DNA from: Pseudomonas sp. LD120
GTDB taxonomy: Bacteria > Pseudomonadota > Gammaproteobacteria > Pseudomonadales > Pseudomonadaceae
Assembly (NCBI RefSeq): GCF_009861525.1
Contig: NZ_WVHL01000003.1
Coordinates: forward strand, 868,001 to 932,000
Length of the DNA stretch: 64,000 bases
Direction of reading: 5' to 3'
Shown here: piece after piece, positions 39,868 through 49,035 of the stretch
Layout: every line of letters begins with the position of its first letter
Position numbering within the stretch: the first letter of the stretch is position 1
Notes under the pieces: model-generated
What the model was told of the DNA's origin: nothing
Seen by the model: only the letters and a program-made list of their open reading frames with translations
The model's database searches: none
Made by a program: the position numbers and the translations under genes

Positions 39868-42342
39868 TCAGAGCGACCAGCTGACCGTGACCATGGCGTT
39901 GCGCGGGTCGCCGTAGAGGCTGGTGCCGTAGTCGGTGTTGCTGCCGATGCTCTGGTAGTAGCGCTTGTCGAAGAGGTTGTTGACGTTGAGGCGAACGTTG
40001 ACGTTTTCCGAAGCCTTGTAGCTGGTCATCAGGTCTACCAGGGCGTAGGACTTCTGTTCGATGCGGTAATCAAAGGTGCTCAGGTAGTCGTTGGTGCCCT
40101 TGTTGTAGATGGTGTTCTGGCCATAGATCCCGCCACCGATGGTCCAGCGGTTAAGGTCGCCGGGCAGTTGGTAGGTGGTGAAGGCCTTGAACACGCTGCG
40201 CGGGATGTCGGTGTAGAACAGGCGGCCGACGTTGGCTTCGTTGGAGTCCTTGGTGTACTTGACCGAGGCATAGGTGTAGCCCGCTCCCAGTTCCCAGCCC
40301 GGGGCCAGGGTGCCGTTGATTTCCAGCTCGATCCCTTCGCTACGCACCTGGCCCGCGGCTTCGTAGCAGGTGCTTCCCACTGGGCTGCACTGGTTGGGGT
40401 TGAGCGCTTTGGCGCGGTTTTCCTGGTCGATGCGGAAGATTGCCGCGCTGGCGTTCAGGTTGCCATCGAAGTATTCGCCCTTGATGCCCAGTTCGTAGTT
40501 CTTGCCTTCGATGGGCTTCAGAGCGCTATTGGAGGCGTCGAGCTCGGTCTGCGGCTTGAAGATATCGGTGTAGCTGACATAGACCGAGTGGTGCTGGTCC
40601 AGGTCATAGATGGCTCCGGCGTAGCGGGTCAGGTGGCGTGTCACTTTGTTCGGCAGGCTGGAGGCCGAAGGCTTGCCGTTCCAGGTGGTGGTCACGTCGT
40701 AGTCGTACCAGTCCAGGCGCCCGCCAAGGATCAGTTTCAGGTCATCGGTGATGCTCAGCCGCGTGGTGACGTAGGTGCCTTCCAGTTGGCTGGTGCGGCG
40801 TTGCGTCCAGGGGTTGGCACTCATGTCCGGCTTGGGAATGCCGCTGGGCTTGTAGATGTTGGTATGGGTCTCAAGGTCGATGGGCAGGCCCTTGCCCTTG
40901 AACGTCAGGTCGCGCCGACTGGCGCCCACCACCAACTCGTGGGTGCGCCCGAACAGGGAGAAGGGACCGGTGACATAACCGTCGTAGCTGTTTTGCTGGT
41001 CTTCGTAGTCGTAGCGGCCGATGTTCTGGCCGAATTCATCGTAGTTGGCGCCCATGCGTTCCGGGATGGAGCCGAGCATGTTCAGGTCCGACCAGCTCTT
41101 GCTGGCGGAAAGGAGCATTTTCCAGCTGTTGGCGAAACGGTACTCCAGGCGGCTGAACGCCGTGGTGTTGTTCTGATCCCAGTACTCCCACTTGCTGCCC
41201 AGGTAGCTTGAGCGCTTGAGGTGCAGGTCGCTGCCATCGGCGGCAACCGGCAGGCCACCCCAGGAGGTATTGTTCTTGCCGCTCTGGTTGGAGACGCCAA
41301 AGGTGAAGGTGGTGTCTTCGTTCAGATCGGCCTCGGTGATGCCATAGAACACCGAGCGTTCGGAACTGACGAAGTCCTGGAAGCTGCCCTTGCTCTGGTA
41401 GGCGGTGACCACCCGGCCGCGCAGGGTGCCACTGTCGTTGAGGGCGTCGGAGGCGTCGATCTCGGTGCGGTAGTTGTCCCAACTGCCGGCGCTGCCGGTG
41501 ATGGTGACGCGTGGGGTGGCGGTGGGGCGCTTGCGCACCATGTTGATCGCGGCCGACGGGCTGCCCGCGCCCTGCATCATCCCGGTGGCGCCACGCACCA
41601 CTTCCACACGGTCGAAGATCGCCATATCGGCTGAGGAGTTCATGTCCCGGCTCAAGTAGTGGGACAAATCGTTGGGCAAGCCGTCGGTCATCAGGTTTTC
41701 GACGGCAAAGCCACGGGAATAGAAGGTCGGTCGCTGCGGGCCGTCCTTGGTGATGGAGATCCCGGGGGTGGCCTTGAGCACGTCCTCCAGGGATTTCATG
41801 TTCTGGTCGTCCATGCGCTGGCGGGTGATGACCGTGACCGACTGCGGGGTTTCCCGGGCCGTCAGGGCCAGCTTGCTGGCAGTTTGCATGGCGCCGGTGG
41901 TGTAGGACCCGGTGTCCTCGGTGGTACTGCCCAGGCCCTGGCCGCTGATGGTCGTGGTTCCCAGCTCCAGCGCGCCATTGTTCCTCTGGTTGCGGATGGT
42001 GAGCGAGTTGTCCATGAGGGTGTAGGCCACCCCGGTGCCATGGAGCAAGGTTGCGATCGCCCGCTCCGGCGCATAGCTGCCGCTGAGGGCGTTGCTGCGC
42101 TTGCCCTGCACATCGTCAGGGCTGTAGAGCACCTGCATATTGGCCTGGCGCCCGAACGCTTGCAGGGCCGCCGCCAAGGACTGCGAGGCAATGTTGAAGT
42201 GGATCTCCTGGGCCTGGACCTGCGCCATCAGTGGCAGGGTCAGGGCCAGGCCCAGGGTGCGCGAAGCCATCTTGGGCGAGAACGCCTGGCAAAGCAGTGC
42301 TTTGGTCAGAGGGGTCAGTCGGTGGTGTGCGGGCATGCTCAT
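39868..42342 (-). CDS. fpvA: ferripyoverdine TonB-dependent receptor FpvA
   Basis: An 824-residue outer-membrane receptor. Signal peptide about 1-44 (ending MAQVQAQ); a secretin/TonB N-terminal (STN) signalling domain about 46-120 (IHFNIASQSLAAALQAF); plug about 150-260 (TPQSVTVITRQRM); then a 22-strand barrel ending VTVSWSL. The STN domain marks a transducing receptor that signals to an anti-sigma/ECF-sigma pair as well as importing ferripyoverdine with TonB. Placement directly next to pvdD and pvdE in a pyoverdine cluster supports FpvA. Unlike its neighbours it has no PvdS-type box upstream, only a Fur-like site, which fits control by Fur and FpvI. Ligand specificity should follow the peptide encoded alongside it. 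Confidence 0.95.
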   Translation of the reverse strand: MSMPAHHRLTPLTKALLCQAFSPKMASRTLGLALTLPLMAQVQAQEIHFNIASQSLAAALQAFGRQANMQVLYSPDDVQGKRSNALSGSYAPERAIATLLHGTGVAYTLMDNSLTIRNQRNNGALELGTTTISGQGLGSTTEDTGSYTTGAMQTASKLALTARETPQSVTVITRQRMDDQNMKSLEDVLKATPGISITKDGPQRPTFYSRGFAVENLMTDGLPNDLSHYLSRDMNSSADMAIFDRVEVVRGATGMMQGAGSPSAAINMVRKRPTATPRVTITGSAGSWDNYRTEIDASDALNDSGTLRGRVVTAYQSKGSFQDFVSSERSVFYGITEADLNEDTTFTFGVSNQSGKNNTSWGGLPVAADGSDLHLKRSSYLGSKWEYWDQNNTTAFSRLEYRFANSWKMLLSASKSWSDLNMLGSIPERMGANYDEFGQNIGRYDYEDQQNSYDGYVTGPFSLFGRTHELVVGASRRDLTFKGKGLPIDLETHTNIYKPSGIPKPDMSANPWTQRRTSQLEGTYVTTRLSITDDLKLILGGRLDWYDYDVTTTWNGKPSASSLPNKVTRHLTRYAGAIYDLDQHHSVYVSYTDIFKPQTELDASNSALKPIEGKNYELGIKGEYFDGNLNASAAIFRIDQENRAKALNPNQCSPVGSTCYEAAGQVRSEGIELEINGTLAPGWELGAGYTYASVKYTKDSNEANVGRLFYTDIPRSVFKAFTTYQLPGDLNRWTIGGGIYGQNTIYNKGTNDYLSTFDYRIEQKSYALVDLMTSYKASENVNVRLNVNNLFDKRYYQSIGSNTDYGTSLYGDPRNAMVTVSWSL

Positions 42343-42375
42343 ACGCTCTTTTAGGTCCGGCAGATGTAATGATTG

Positions 42376-42397
42376 TTAATGCTAGTAATTCTCAATT
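42376..42397 (-). promoter_or_regulatory. Fur-like site upstream of fpvA
   Basis: On the minus strand the AT-rich segment AATTGAGAATTACTAGCATTA resembles Fur-box hexamers (GAGAAT, ATTA) and shares GAGAATTACTA with the segment upstream of fpvI. It lies 34-55 bases before the fpvA start. It could equally be an FpvI promoter element; I cannot separate the two by eye. Confidence 0.5.
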
Positions 42398-42437
42398 CTG
42401 TCTGTAGGACGCATCAGCGACCAGAAACCGGAAACAA

Positions 42438-44090
42438 TTACGCCGGTTGCAGTTCCGTCAGGATTCGCCCGGCCTTCATGCGCACCAGCTGATCGGCAAT
42501 ATCGAAGTAGCGATCGTCGTGGCTGATGACGATGATGGTTTTGCCCAGGCGCTTGAGATCGGGCAGCAGCTCGGTGTAGAAAATCCGCCGGAAGGTCGGG
42601 TCCTGGTCGGCGGCCCATTCGTCGAACACCAGCACCGGGCGCTCTTCCAGCCAGGCATTGACCAGGGCCAGGCGCTTGCGCTGGCCGGTGGACAGGTCAG
42701 TGGTGGTGAAGGCGCCGTCCTTGACGCTGACCTTGTGCGCAATCTCCAAGCGGTTCAGGTACTGGGTGGCGACGTCCAGCGACTTGCCCGCGTTGCCCTG
42801 GACCAGGTCGTCGAACAGGTAGTAGTCGGCGAACACCGTGGTGAAAAGCTGCCGGTAGTCATCCCGGGCGCGGTCGGTCACTACTTCGCCGTTGAGACGG
42901 ATCTCTCCGGACTGGGGCTGGTACAGGCCTAGCAACAGCTTGATCAGGGTGGTCTTGCCGCAGCCGTTCTCGCCGACGATGAAGACGATGTCGCCCTGCT
43001 TGATGTTCAGGTTGATCGGGCCCAGGTGGAACGCTTCGCTGCCTTCCACCGGCGGTGGGCTGTAGCGCACTTCGCGCAGTTCCAGGCTGCGCACCACCGT
43101 TTGCGACGCTTCGCTGTCGTCCATCAGCAGATGCGGTTCGGGAGAGGAGAAGCGTTCGGACAGCTCGCTGATCCGGGCGAAGGCGATCTTGGCCTTACCG
43201 ACGATGGGCAGGTAGCCGACCACATGCTCCAGGGGGCCTTTCATGTACAGCAGCACCAGCACGAAACCGGTGATCACCGCGGGGTCCGGGTTCGGGTAGT
43301 AGGCTTGCATGGCCAGGGCCAGACCGATGACCACGAAGAACAGCATCGAGCCGAAGCTCTTGGCCAGGATGTAGATGTTCACCGAACGCACCTGGATATC
43401 GCTGATGCGGTCTGCGGTTTTCTGGATGCGCTGGGTGTTCATGCGAAAGCGCCGCGGCCGGTGGATGCGCAGTTCCTTGGCGCCGGAGGCGATCGCGTTG
43501 TAGTAGCGCTGCAGCTCGTCCTCGTGGTCGCGGGCCTCGTCGAAGCCCTTGATGCCCTTGCCGCCGGCCACCAGTTGCACACTGGTGCCGATGATGATGG
43601 CCACTACCATCATCAGGAACATCGGCACCGAGAGGTACGCCAGGTAGCCCAGGCAGCCCAGGGTGACGGTGGTGGCGATGGCAAGGGGGGTGAAGGCGAA
43701 GGAGAAGTCGCTGATGGTGTCGACGTCGTGGGTCAGCACCGGGATCAGGCGGTGGGAGCGATAGCGTTCGATCTGGGTGATGGGCGCCGAGAGGACCTTT
43801 TCCCCCAGGTCCTTGCGCAGGGCGGCAATGATGCGTTGCCCCACATAGTTAGTGCCGACATCCGAGACGATGGAACTGATCAGCGCCAGTACGCACAGGG
43901 CGGCGAAGGTCAGGACCACGCCCTGGGTCATGCCGGTCGCCGAGTGCAGGGCGTTGTTGATGGTGGCCAGTAACAGGGTGATGGCCAGGCCGCCGGCCAT
44001 GCCCAAGGCGACGGAGATCACCACGATGGTGCGAAAGGGCCTGAGCAATGCGAGCAAACCATTGAAGGCGCCGCGCTTGGGGTCGGTCAT
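42438..44090 (-). CDS. pvdE: pyoverdine precursor ABC exporter PvdE
   Basis: A 550-residue fused ABC transporter of the cyclic-peptide exporter type. An N-terminal membrane domain with about six helices (residues 20-300) is followed by an ATPase domain: Walker A GENGCGKT near 370, signature LSTGQRKRLAL and Walker B VLVFDEWAAD. It exports the acylated, immature ferribactin from cytoplasm to periplasm, where maturation occurs. The start is the ATG at 44090; a canonical PvdS box lies 59 bases upstream. fpvA begins 95 bases after its stop on the same strand, so partial readthrough into fpvA is possible. Confidence 0.96.
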   Translation of the reverse strand: MTDPKRGAFNGLLALLRPFRTIVVISVALGMAGGLAITLLLATINNALHSATGMTQGVVLTFAALCVLALISSIVSDVGTNYVGQRIIAALRKDLGEKVLSAPITQIERYRSHRLIPVLTHDVDTISDFSFAFTPLAIATTVTLGCLGYLAYLSVPMFLMMVVAIIIGTSVQLVAGGKGIKGFDEARDHEDELQRYYNAIASGAKELRIHRPRRFRMNTQRIQKTADRISDIQVRSVNIYILAKSFGSMLFFVVIGLALAMQAYYPNPDPAVITGFVLVLLYMKGPLEHVVGYLPIVGKAKIAFARISELSERFSSPEPHLLMDDSEASQTVVRSLELREVRYSPPPVEGSEAFHLGPINLNIKQGDIVFIVGENGCGKTTLIKLLLGLYQPQSGEIRLNGEVVTDRARDDYRQLFTTVFADYYLFDDLVQGNAGKSLDVATQYLNRLEIAHKVSVKDGAFTTTDLSTGQRKRLALVNAWLEERPVLVFDEWAADQDPTFRRIFYTELLPDLKRLGKTIIVISHDDRYFDIADQLVRMKAGRILTELQPA

Positions 44091-44148
44091 AAGTGCTTCC
44101 CTGAGAGTGGATAGAGGGTCGTTGCACGCAGACCCTTACCCCTGACAA

Positions 44149-44172
44149 ACGAAGCGCCGAGGCCAGTATTTA
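44149..44172 (-). promoter_or_regulatory. PvdS-type promoter motif of pvdE
   Basis: Minus strand: TAAAT 44172-44168, 16-base spacer, CGT 44151-44149. Exact consensus, divergent from the pvdF box 33 bases away. Confidence 0.9.
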
Positions 44173-44204
44173 GCTCGGTCTGCCAGCCTGACGGGCGCTG
44201 CGGA

Positions 44205-44228
44205 TAAATTGCCCGGCCCGCGGTTCGT
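44205..44228 (+). promoter_or_regulatory. PvdS-type promoter motif of pvdF
   Basis: TAAAT 44205-44209, 16-base spacer, CGT 44226-44228; exact consensus, 62 bases upstream of the pvdF ATG. It rules out the longer in-frame start at 44231, which would sit at the transcript's 5' end. Confidence 0.9.
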
Positions 44229-44290
44229 TCTTGTGCTGTGGGCGCACGTGTATCGACGCAGTGCCTGATCCATTCAGTGAGAGCGAGCCA

Positions 44291-45124
44291 ATGACGAAGA
44301 AGAATCTGGTGTATGTCTGGTCCCTGCGTAACGCCGCCGCCGACAAGGCGGGGCAGCCGGTGGCCTACAAGGACCACGAGCGCTACATGAAATCGGTGCT
44401 GGAATTTCTGGTCCAGACGCTTAACCAGACCCCGCTGGGCGAGGTCTACGACCTGGTGGGTGTGGTCTATGACGATGACCAGCAGTCACCACGGGACCAG
44501 CAGCTGGTGAGCGACTACGGCTTTGCCTACCAGCCGGGCCGCCAGTGGCTGTACCCGGCGGACCTGGAAGTGCAGGGCAAGCGGGTCAACGACTTGCTGC
44601 TGAACGTGCCGTCCACCTATCGTCGCCATCCCAGGGGCAGCGCCGAGCACATCGCCGGCAAGCAGGATTTCGAACGTCGCCTGCACGACACTCTGGTGGA
44701 ACTCAAAGCCGATATCGTGGTGCTCGATGGCCTGCTGGTGATCCTTGATGAGCTGGTGCGTCCGGGGGCGCCGTTCGCCCGGCGGATCATGAACATCCAC
44801 CCGGGCATCACCCGCATCGAGTCGCCTTATGAGCGGCGCGGTGCCTATGCCACCTGGAATGCCTTGTACGGTGCCCGTGGGCAGAAGGTGGTGGACTGGA
44901 GCACCCGGGAAACCGAGCCGACCCGGCCGCTGTATCTCACCGGGGCCTCGTTCCACTACGTGGACAACGGCATCGATTCCGGTGAAGTGCTGCATGACGT
45001 GCTCAACACCGAGATCGGGCCCGAGGACACCATCCTTGAGCTACGCTGGAACAACTTCAACAACAGCCTGTTCCCGGCCTTGCGCCAGGGCCTGTGGCTG
45101 ATGGTCGATAAACTGCGCCCGTAG
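44291..45124 (+). CDS. pvdF: N5-hydroxyornithine formyltransferase PvdF
   Basis: A 277-residue formyltransferase using N10-formyltetrahydrofolate. It converts N5-hydroxyornithine made by PvdA into N5-formyl-N5-hydroxyornithine, which A2 of PvdI and A2 of PvdD activate. The formyltransferase core shows IVVLDGLLVI followed by MNIHPGITRIESPYERRGAY; H170 is in the catalytic loop. The start ATG at 44291 follows GAGCGAG; the 20 codons before it overlap the promoter region and are rejected. The gene is monocistronic and divergent from pvdE. The need for two formylated residues in the predicted peptide agrees with its presence. Confidence 0.95.
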   Translation: MTKKNLVYVWSLRNAAADKAGQPVAYKDHERYMKSVLEFLVQTLNQTPLGEVYDLVGVVYDDDQQSPRDQQLVSDYGFAYQPGRQWLYPADLEVQGKRVNDLLLNVPSTYRRHPRGSAEHIAGKQDFERRLHDTLVELKADIVVLDGLLVILDELVRPGAPFARRIMNIHPGITRIESPYERRGAYATWNALYGARGQKVVDWSTRETEPTRPLYLTGASFHYVDNGIDSGEVLHDVLNTEIGPEDTILELRWNNFNNSLFPALRQGLWLMVDKLRP

Positions 45125-45138
45125 GCGTTCAGCGCAGC

Positions 45139-45165
45139 GGTCCAGCGCGGTCATCGCGCTGGGCC
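45139..45165. terminator. hairpin between convergent pvdF and pvdO
   Basis: An 11-bp stem including one G-T pair (45139-45149 with 45155-45165) around GTCAT, between the ends of two convergent operons. There is no T-run on either side, so termination is a guess from position. Confidence 0.4.
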
Positions 45166-45180
45166 GCCGGCCATCGTAGG

Positions 45181-46074
45181 TTACTTGTGGCTGGCACCGG
45201 GCTGTTCCAGCTCACGCACCACGCGAAAGCTCAGCCAGTCCCCGCGCACTTCACGCTTGCGGCTGTTGCGGTTGCCCGAACGCGAGAACACCGGCGCTTC
45301 ACCCCAGTCGTTGCCACGAATCTGTGCGTCCAGGCACACCCCTTGCGACTCTTCCATCCAGGCCCGGCCATCGGCAGGCGCGCCTACATAGTCCGGGTGC
45401 CAGCAGTCGGCGACCCACTCATAGACATTGCCGTGCATGTCATACAGGCCGAAGGCGTTGGGCGGATAGCTGCCCACCGGGGCGGTGAAGCTGAAGCCGT
45501 CCTTGGGGCCGTAGGTATTGGCGTGCTTGGTGATCTGGTATTGGCCTGCCTCATCGAAAGGGAAGGGGAAGGAACCGGTGCTGCCGGCGCGTGCGGCATA
45601 TTCGCGTTCCGCCTCGCTGACCATGCGGTAGTGCTTGCCGGTTTTTTTCGACAGCCACTGGGTATAGGCCCGCACGTCGGCGTAGTCGACGCAGACCGCC
45701 GGCTGGCGCGGCCCCTGTTCATAGCGTGGCTTGCTGGCCTGGCACAGGCGGCCGGGCCGGTCGTCGCCGTCCTTGATCACGGTACCGGTTTCGCGGAGGT
45801 AGGCGTCCAGCTCGGCGGCAGTGACATGGAAGCGGCTCATGGCGAAGGCGTTCTTGAAGGTCACGGTGTGCTGCGGGCCTTCATCGGGCTCGCGGCCCAC
45901 TTCGTCTTCCGGGGTGCCCATGACAAAGCTGCCGGCCGGCAGGACCACCATTTCCGGGCAGTTCTTGCAGTCCTTGAACACGCTGCCGGGCTTGGGCGGT
46001 TCTACTGCGTGTGCGTTGAGGCTGATCAGGCAACCGACCAGGGCGGCCAGCGAGGAGTAGGCGGCGGGTTTCAT
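45181..46074 (-). CDS. pvdO: pyoverdine chromophore oxidase PvdO (FGE-like fold)
   Basis: A 297-residue periplasmic protein: a signal peptide ending near LNAHA (about residue 23), then a formylglycine-generating-enzyme/sulfatase-modifying fold (about 35-290) with GSFVMGTPEDEVG, the SEAEREYAARAG block, YDMHGNVYEWVADCW and the closing RGDWLSFRVVR. In P. aeruginosa PvdO performs the last oxidation of dihydropyoverdine to the fluorescent chromophore. I take ATG 46074 rather than the preceding TTG. It is the last gene of a pvdM-pvdN-pvdO operon, 51 bases after pvdN. Confidence 0.94.
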   Translation of the reverse strand: MKPAAYSSLAALVGCLISLNAHAVEPPKPGSVFKDCKNCPEMVVLPAGSFVMGTPEDEVGREPDEGPQHTVTFKNAFAMSRFHVTAAELDAYLRETGTVIKDGDDRPGRLCQASKPRYEQGPRQPAVCVDYADVRAYTQWLSKKTGKHYRMVSEAEREYAARAGSTGSFPFPFDEAGQYQITKHANTYGPKDGFSFTAPVGSYPPNAFGLYDMHGNVYEWVADCWHPDYVGAPADGRAWMEESQGVCLDAQIRGNDWGEAPVFSRSGNRNSRKREVRGDWLSFRVVRELEQPGASHK

Positions 46075-46125
46075 CAATCAATAACCTTGTGCAATGTGGG
46101 TTCAGGGGGGGGGCGTGGCAACGGC

Positions 46126-47451
46126 TCAGGCGCTCTTGCTGCGGCGCAGGCGCTGGCCCAGCAGGTCCATGGCTCGGTCGATATCCGCCTCGCTGTTGAG
46201 CAGGCCGGGGGCCATGCGCACTACCGGCCCGGCATCGCGGTCCACCGCGTCCACCAGGATGCGGTTCTCGATCAACCAGGCGGCGGTGGCGTCGGTGTCC
46301 AAGTTCTGGCCGCGGAAGAAGGTGAAGCCGGCGGAATGCTCCGGGCTCAGGGGCGTGACCAGTTCAATGCCTGGGTGTTCCAGCAGGCGCTGCTTGAGGT
46401 AGCTGTTGAGTGCGTGGATGCGCGACTGGATGTTGGCCTTGCCCAGTTGCATGTGCAGGTCGAAGGCCTGGTCCACGGCCCAGCGGTGCTCGAAGCTGTG
46501 GTAGCCGCCGGGGGTCATGGTGGTGGCGAAGTTCTGGTTTTCGGAGAAGGTCGCCACCAGCGGCGTCAGGTGTTCGAGTTGTTCCGAGCGCGAGCAGAAG
46601 ATCCCGGTGCCGCGCGGGCCGAACATCCATTTGTGGGTGCCGGCGACGAAGAAATCGCAGTTCAGGTCGGCGAAGGTGACGTCTTCCACCCCCAGCCCGT
46701 GCACGCCATCGACGCAGTAGAGAATTCGCTCATGCTCATCGCGATTGCGGTTGTGCTGGTCCACCAGCTTGCCGATCTCACCGATCGGCAGTTTCACACC
46801 GCTGCCCGACTGCACCCAGGTCATGCCCAGTACCCGGGTGTTGGCGCGGATGTTGCGGTCGATATTGCCCAGCACTTCGTCGGTGGACACGCCCTGGGGC
46901 GACTTGAACAACTCGATGCTGCGCACCTGGGTGCCGTCGCGCTGGGTGCGGTACTTCAGGGCGTTGCGGGTTGAGTAGTGCTCGTGAACCGTGGTCAGGA
47001 TCTCCTGCCCGGGGCGCACATGGATGCCGCCATACATCAGCGCCAGGCCTTCGGTGGTGCTGCCGGTCAGGGCCACCTGGGCGGGCTTGATCTGCAGGTA
47101 GCGGCCGACGCTTTGGCGCACTTGGGCCTCGCGCTGCCAGGTGTACTGGGTGTCGTAGTCCATGGCCATGGCCGGGTTGCGGTCGAGCACGGCACGGTAC
47201 TTTTCGATGGCCTCGCGCACGGGCCTTGGGTGTGAGGTGATCAGGAAGTTGGCCAGGTGCACGTAGTTCGGGTCCAGGTCGAACAGCTGGCGCAGTTGGG
47301 TCCAGGGTGTGCTGCTGGCGGCGGCCGAGGGCGCGGCCGTGCTGGCCCGAACCTGGCTGATGGCGAGGTTGCCCAGGGGCAGGGCGGCGGCCAGCAGGCC
47401 GGCGTGCTTGAGGAAGGTCCGTCGATGGGTCACAGGAAGGCTCGTGGTCAT
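46126..47451 (-). CDS. pvdN: PLP-dependent tailoring enzyme PvdN (Tat-exported)
   Basis: A 441-residue fold-type I PLP enzyme of the class V aminotransferase/cysteine desulfurase group, with a twin-arginine signal (HRRTFLKHAG, residues 9-18) and a following hydrophobic stretch. K274 in GTHKWMFGPRGTG is the expected PLP lysine; YCVDGVHGLG upstream holds the cofactor-stacking His/Asp pair. In the periplasm PvdN converts the glutamate side chain on the chromophore to succinamide. Its ATG lies three bases after the pvdM stop (TAA-CCC-ATG) with no clear ribosome site, so translation probably depends on coupling to pvdM. Confidence 0.95.
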   Translation of the reverse strand: MTTSLPVTHRRTFLKHAGLLAAALPLGNLAISQVRASTAAPSAAASSTPWTQLRQLFDLDPNYVHLANFLITSHPRPVREAIEKYRAVLDRNPAMAMDYDTQYTWQREAQVRQSVGRYLQIKPAQVALTGSTTEGLALMYGGIHVRPGQEILTTVHEHYSTRNALKYRTQRDGTQVRSIELFKSPQGVSTDEVLGNIDRNIRANTRVLGMTWVQSGSGVKLPIGEIGKLVDQHNRNRDEHERILYCVDGVHGLGVEDVTFADLNCDFFVAGTHKWMFGPRGTGIFCSRSEQLEHLTPLVATFSENQNFATTMTPGGYHSFEHRWAVDQAFDLHMQLGKANIQSRIHALNSYLKQRLLEHPGIELVTPLSPEHSAGFTFFRGQNLDTDATAAWLIENRILVDAVDRDAGPVVRMAPGLLNSEADIDRAMDLLGQRLRRSKSA

Positions 47452-47454
47452 GGG

Positions 47455-48828
47455 TTAGCCGGCGACGGCGGGATGCGGGGCGGGTTGCGCTGGCTTGGCC
47501 AGTTTCTGCACCTGTTCCCAGACGCGCAGATAGTTCTCGCCCCACAGCTTGGCGATCTCGATATCGCTGTAGCCGCGCTGGATCAGCTCGGCGGTGACGT
47601 TGCGGTTGTCCGCCACGCTCATCCAGCCAATGACCCCGCCGCCCTCGTTGAAGTCGGAGCTGATGCCGACGTGGTCGATGCCGACTTTCTTCACCGTGTA
47701 GTCGATGGCGTCGACGAAGTCCTTGAGGCTGGCCTTGGGCTCTTCATCGAGGATGCCGTACAGGGAGCTGGCGTATTCACCAAAGCGCTGTTCCGGCCAG
47801 ATGGTGATCACGGCGTCGCCGGGCATCAGGGCGTTTTCCAGGCCTTGCAACGGCCCCAGGTCGAAGCGTTGGCGCAGGGCATTGAGCTTGTCCAGGGTCG
47901 GTTGGCTGAGGGGCCGCAGGTAGGTGGAAAACCCCACCACCTGGATCACCCCGCCGGTGGCCTTGATCTGTTGCATGTCCCGGTCGCTGAGGTTGCGCGG
48001 GATATCCACCAGCGCCCTGGGGGCGGAGTGGGATGCCACCAGCGGCGCCCGGGTCAGGCTCGCCACGTCGTCCAGGGCCTTGCTCGACATCTGCGAGACA
48101 TCGATCACCACCCCCAGGTCATTGAGGCGCTGCACCGCTTGCTTGCCGATCGGTGAGAGGCCGCCGAGGGCGTCCCGGGTGTCATTGAAGAACGGCAGCG
48201 GGCGCGACGAGTCGGCCCAGTCGTTATTGCCGACATAGCTGAAGCCGAACAGGCGCATGCCCCGGGCGGCCCACTGGTCCAACTGGTCCAGGTCGTCGCC
48301 CATGGCGTAGGCATTGAGCAGGCTGATCACCACCGCCACCTTGCCTTCGGAGGCGATGCGGCGCAGGTCGGCAGGGGTGTAGGCGATGGCGGTCTGGTTG
48401 GGGAAGTCGCGCACCATGCCCTGGATGATCCGGTAGCGGGTTTCGCGCTGGTGGCGGGCTTCCTCGACGAAACCGGCGGTGGGACGGTGCGGCGCGTTGG
48501 CGCCGTTCCACATTTCCGGCCAGGCCAGAATGCTCAGGGCGGCGCCGGACATGCGACCGCGACCGGCCTTGACCAGGTCGAACTGGCGAGCGGTGTCCTT
48601 GTCCGCTTCGCTGCCTTCGGTGCCGAAATCCAGAGGCACGGTGATGTGGCTGTCGAAGGAAATGATCCGTTCCTGCAGGTCGTTGGCGTGCTTGACGATC
48701 TCGCTGGGGTAGGACACCCGGTCCTTCCAGTAGGAGTGCCAGGCCGCGCCGGCACCCACGCCGAGGGCGGCAACGAGCAGTATCAGCAGGCTCAGATAGA
48801 GGGTTTTCTTACCAGATATTTTGATCAT
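47455..48828 (-). CDS. pvdM: periplasmic dipeptidase-like PvdM
   Basis: A 457-residue membrane-dipeptidase-family protein, first gene of pvdM-pvdN-pvdO. An N-terminal hydrophobic segment (about 9-30) anchors it or serves as a signal. The amidohydrolase barrel follows: SFDSHITVPLDF stands where family members have HxD metal ligands, and VVIDVSQMSSKAL, APLVASHSAPRAL and VGIDHVGISSDFNEGG carry later conserved positions. The first motif reads DSH rather than HxD, so classical two-metal peptidase activity is uncertain. In P. aeruginosa PvdM is needed for the PvdP step of chromophore maturation. Confidence 0.93.
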   Translation of the reverse strand: MIKISGKKTLYLSLLILLVAALGVGAGAAWHSYWKDRVSYPSEIVKHANDLQERIISFDSHITVPLDFGTEGSEADKDTARQFDLVKAGRGRMSGAALSILAWPEMWNGANAPHRPTAGFVEEARHQRETRYRIIQGMVRDFPNQTAIAYTPADLRRIASEGKVAVVISLLNAYAMGDDLDQLDQWAARGMRLFGFSYVGNNDWADSSRPLPFFNDTRDALGGLSPIGKQAVQRLNDLGVVIDVSQMSSKALDDVASLTRAPLVASHSAPRALVDIPRNLSDRDMQQIKATGGVIQVVGFSTYLRPLSQPTLDKLNALRQRFDLGPLQGLENALMPGDAVITIWPEQRFGEYASSLYGILDEEPKASLKDFVDAIDYTVKKVGIDHVGISSDFNEGGGVIGWMSVADNRNVTAELIQRGYSDIEIAKLWGENYLRVWEQVQKLAKPAQPAPHPAVAG

Positions 48829-48922
48829 TGCTATCCCAGTCGCAGGCGGGCTGATGACGGGGTCGGGCCCTGGGGTTCAGTGCTGTCGGGTCCGACCTTT
48901 TGTGCACATCTATCCGCGATAA

Positions 48923-48946
48923 ACGAGCTGGCCGAGCGCAAATTTA
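48923..48946 (-). promoter_or_regulatory. PvdS-type promoter motif of pvdM-pvdN-pvdO
   Basis: Minus strand: TAAAT 48946-48942, 16-base spacer, CGT 48925-48923. Exact consensus, 95 bases upstream of the pvdM start. Confidence 0.9.
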
Positions 48947-48969
48947 GCGCTCCGGGAATCGCTGGCCGG

Positions 48970-48993
48970 TAAATTTCCCTGCAAATCCAACGT
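48970..48993 (+). promoter_or_regulatory. PvdS-type promoter motif of pvdP
   Basis: TAAAT 48970-48974, 16-base spacer, CGT 48991-48993. Exact consensus, 42 bases upstream of the pvdP ATG; back to back with the pvdM box. Confidence 0.9.
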
Positions 48994-49035
48994 TCTAGCT
49001 AGATGCGTGACGCGCCACTGGATAAAGGTAGAGCG

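Noticed and set aside
42343..42437. A PvdS box for fpvA
   Set aside because: Searched both strands of the gap; no TAAAT-N16-CGT or one-mismatch version oriented toward fpvA was found.
44231..44290. Longer N-terminus for pvdF
   Set aside because: The PvdS box ends at 44228, so this start would be at or before the transcript start; ATG 44291 gives the normal protein.
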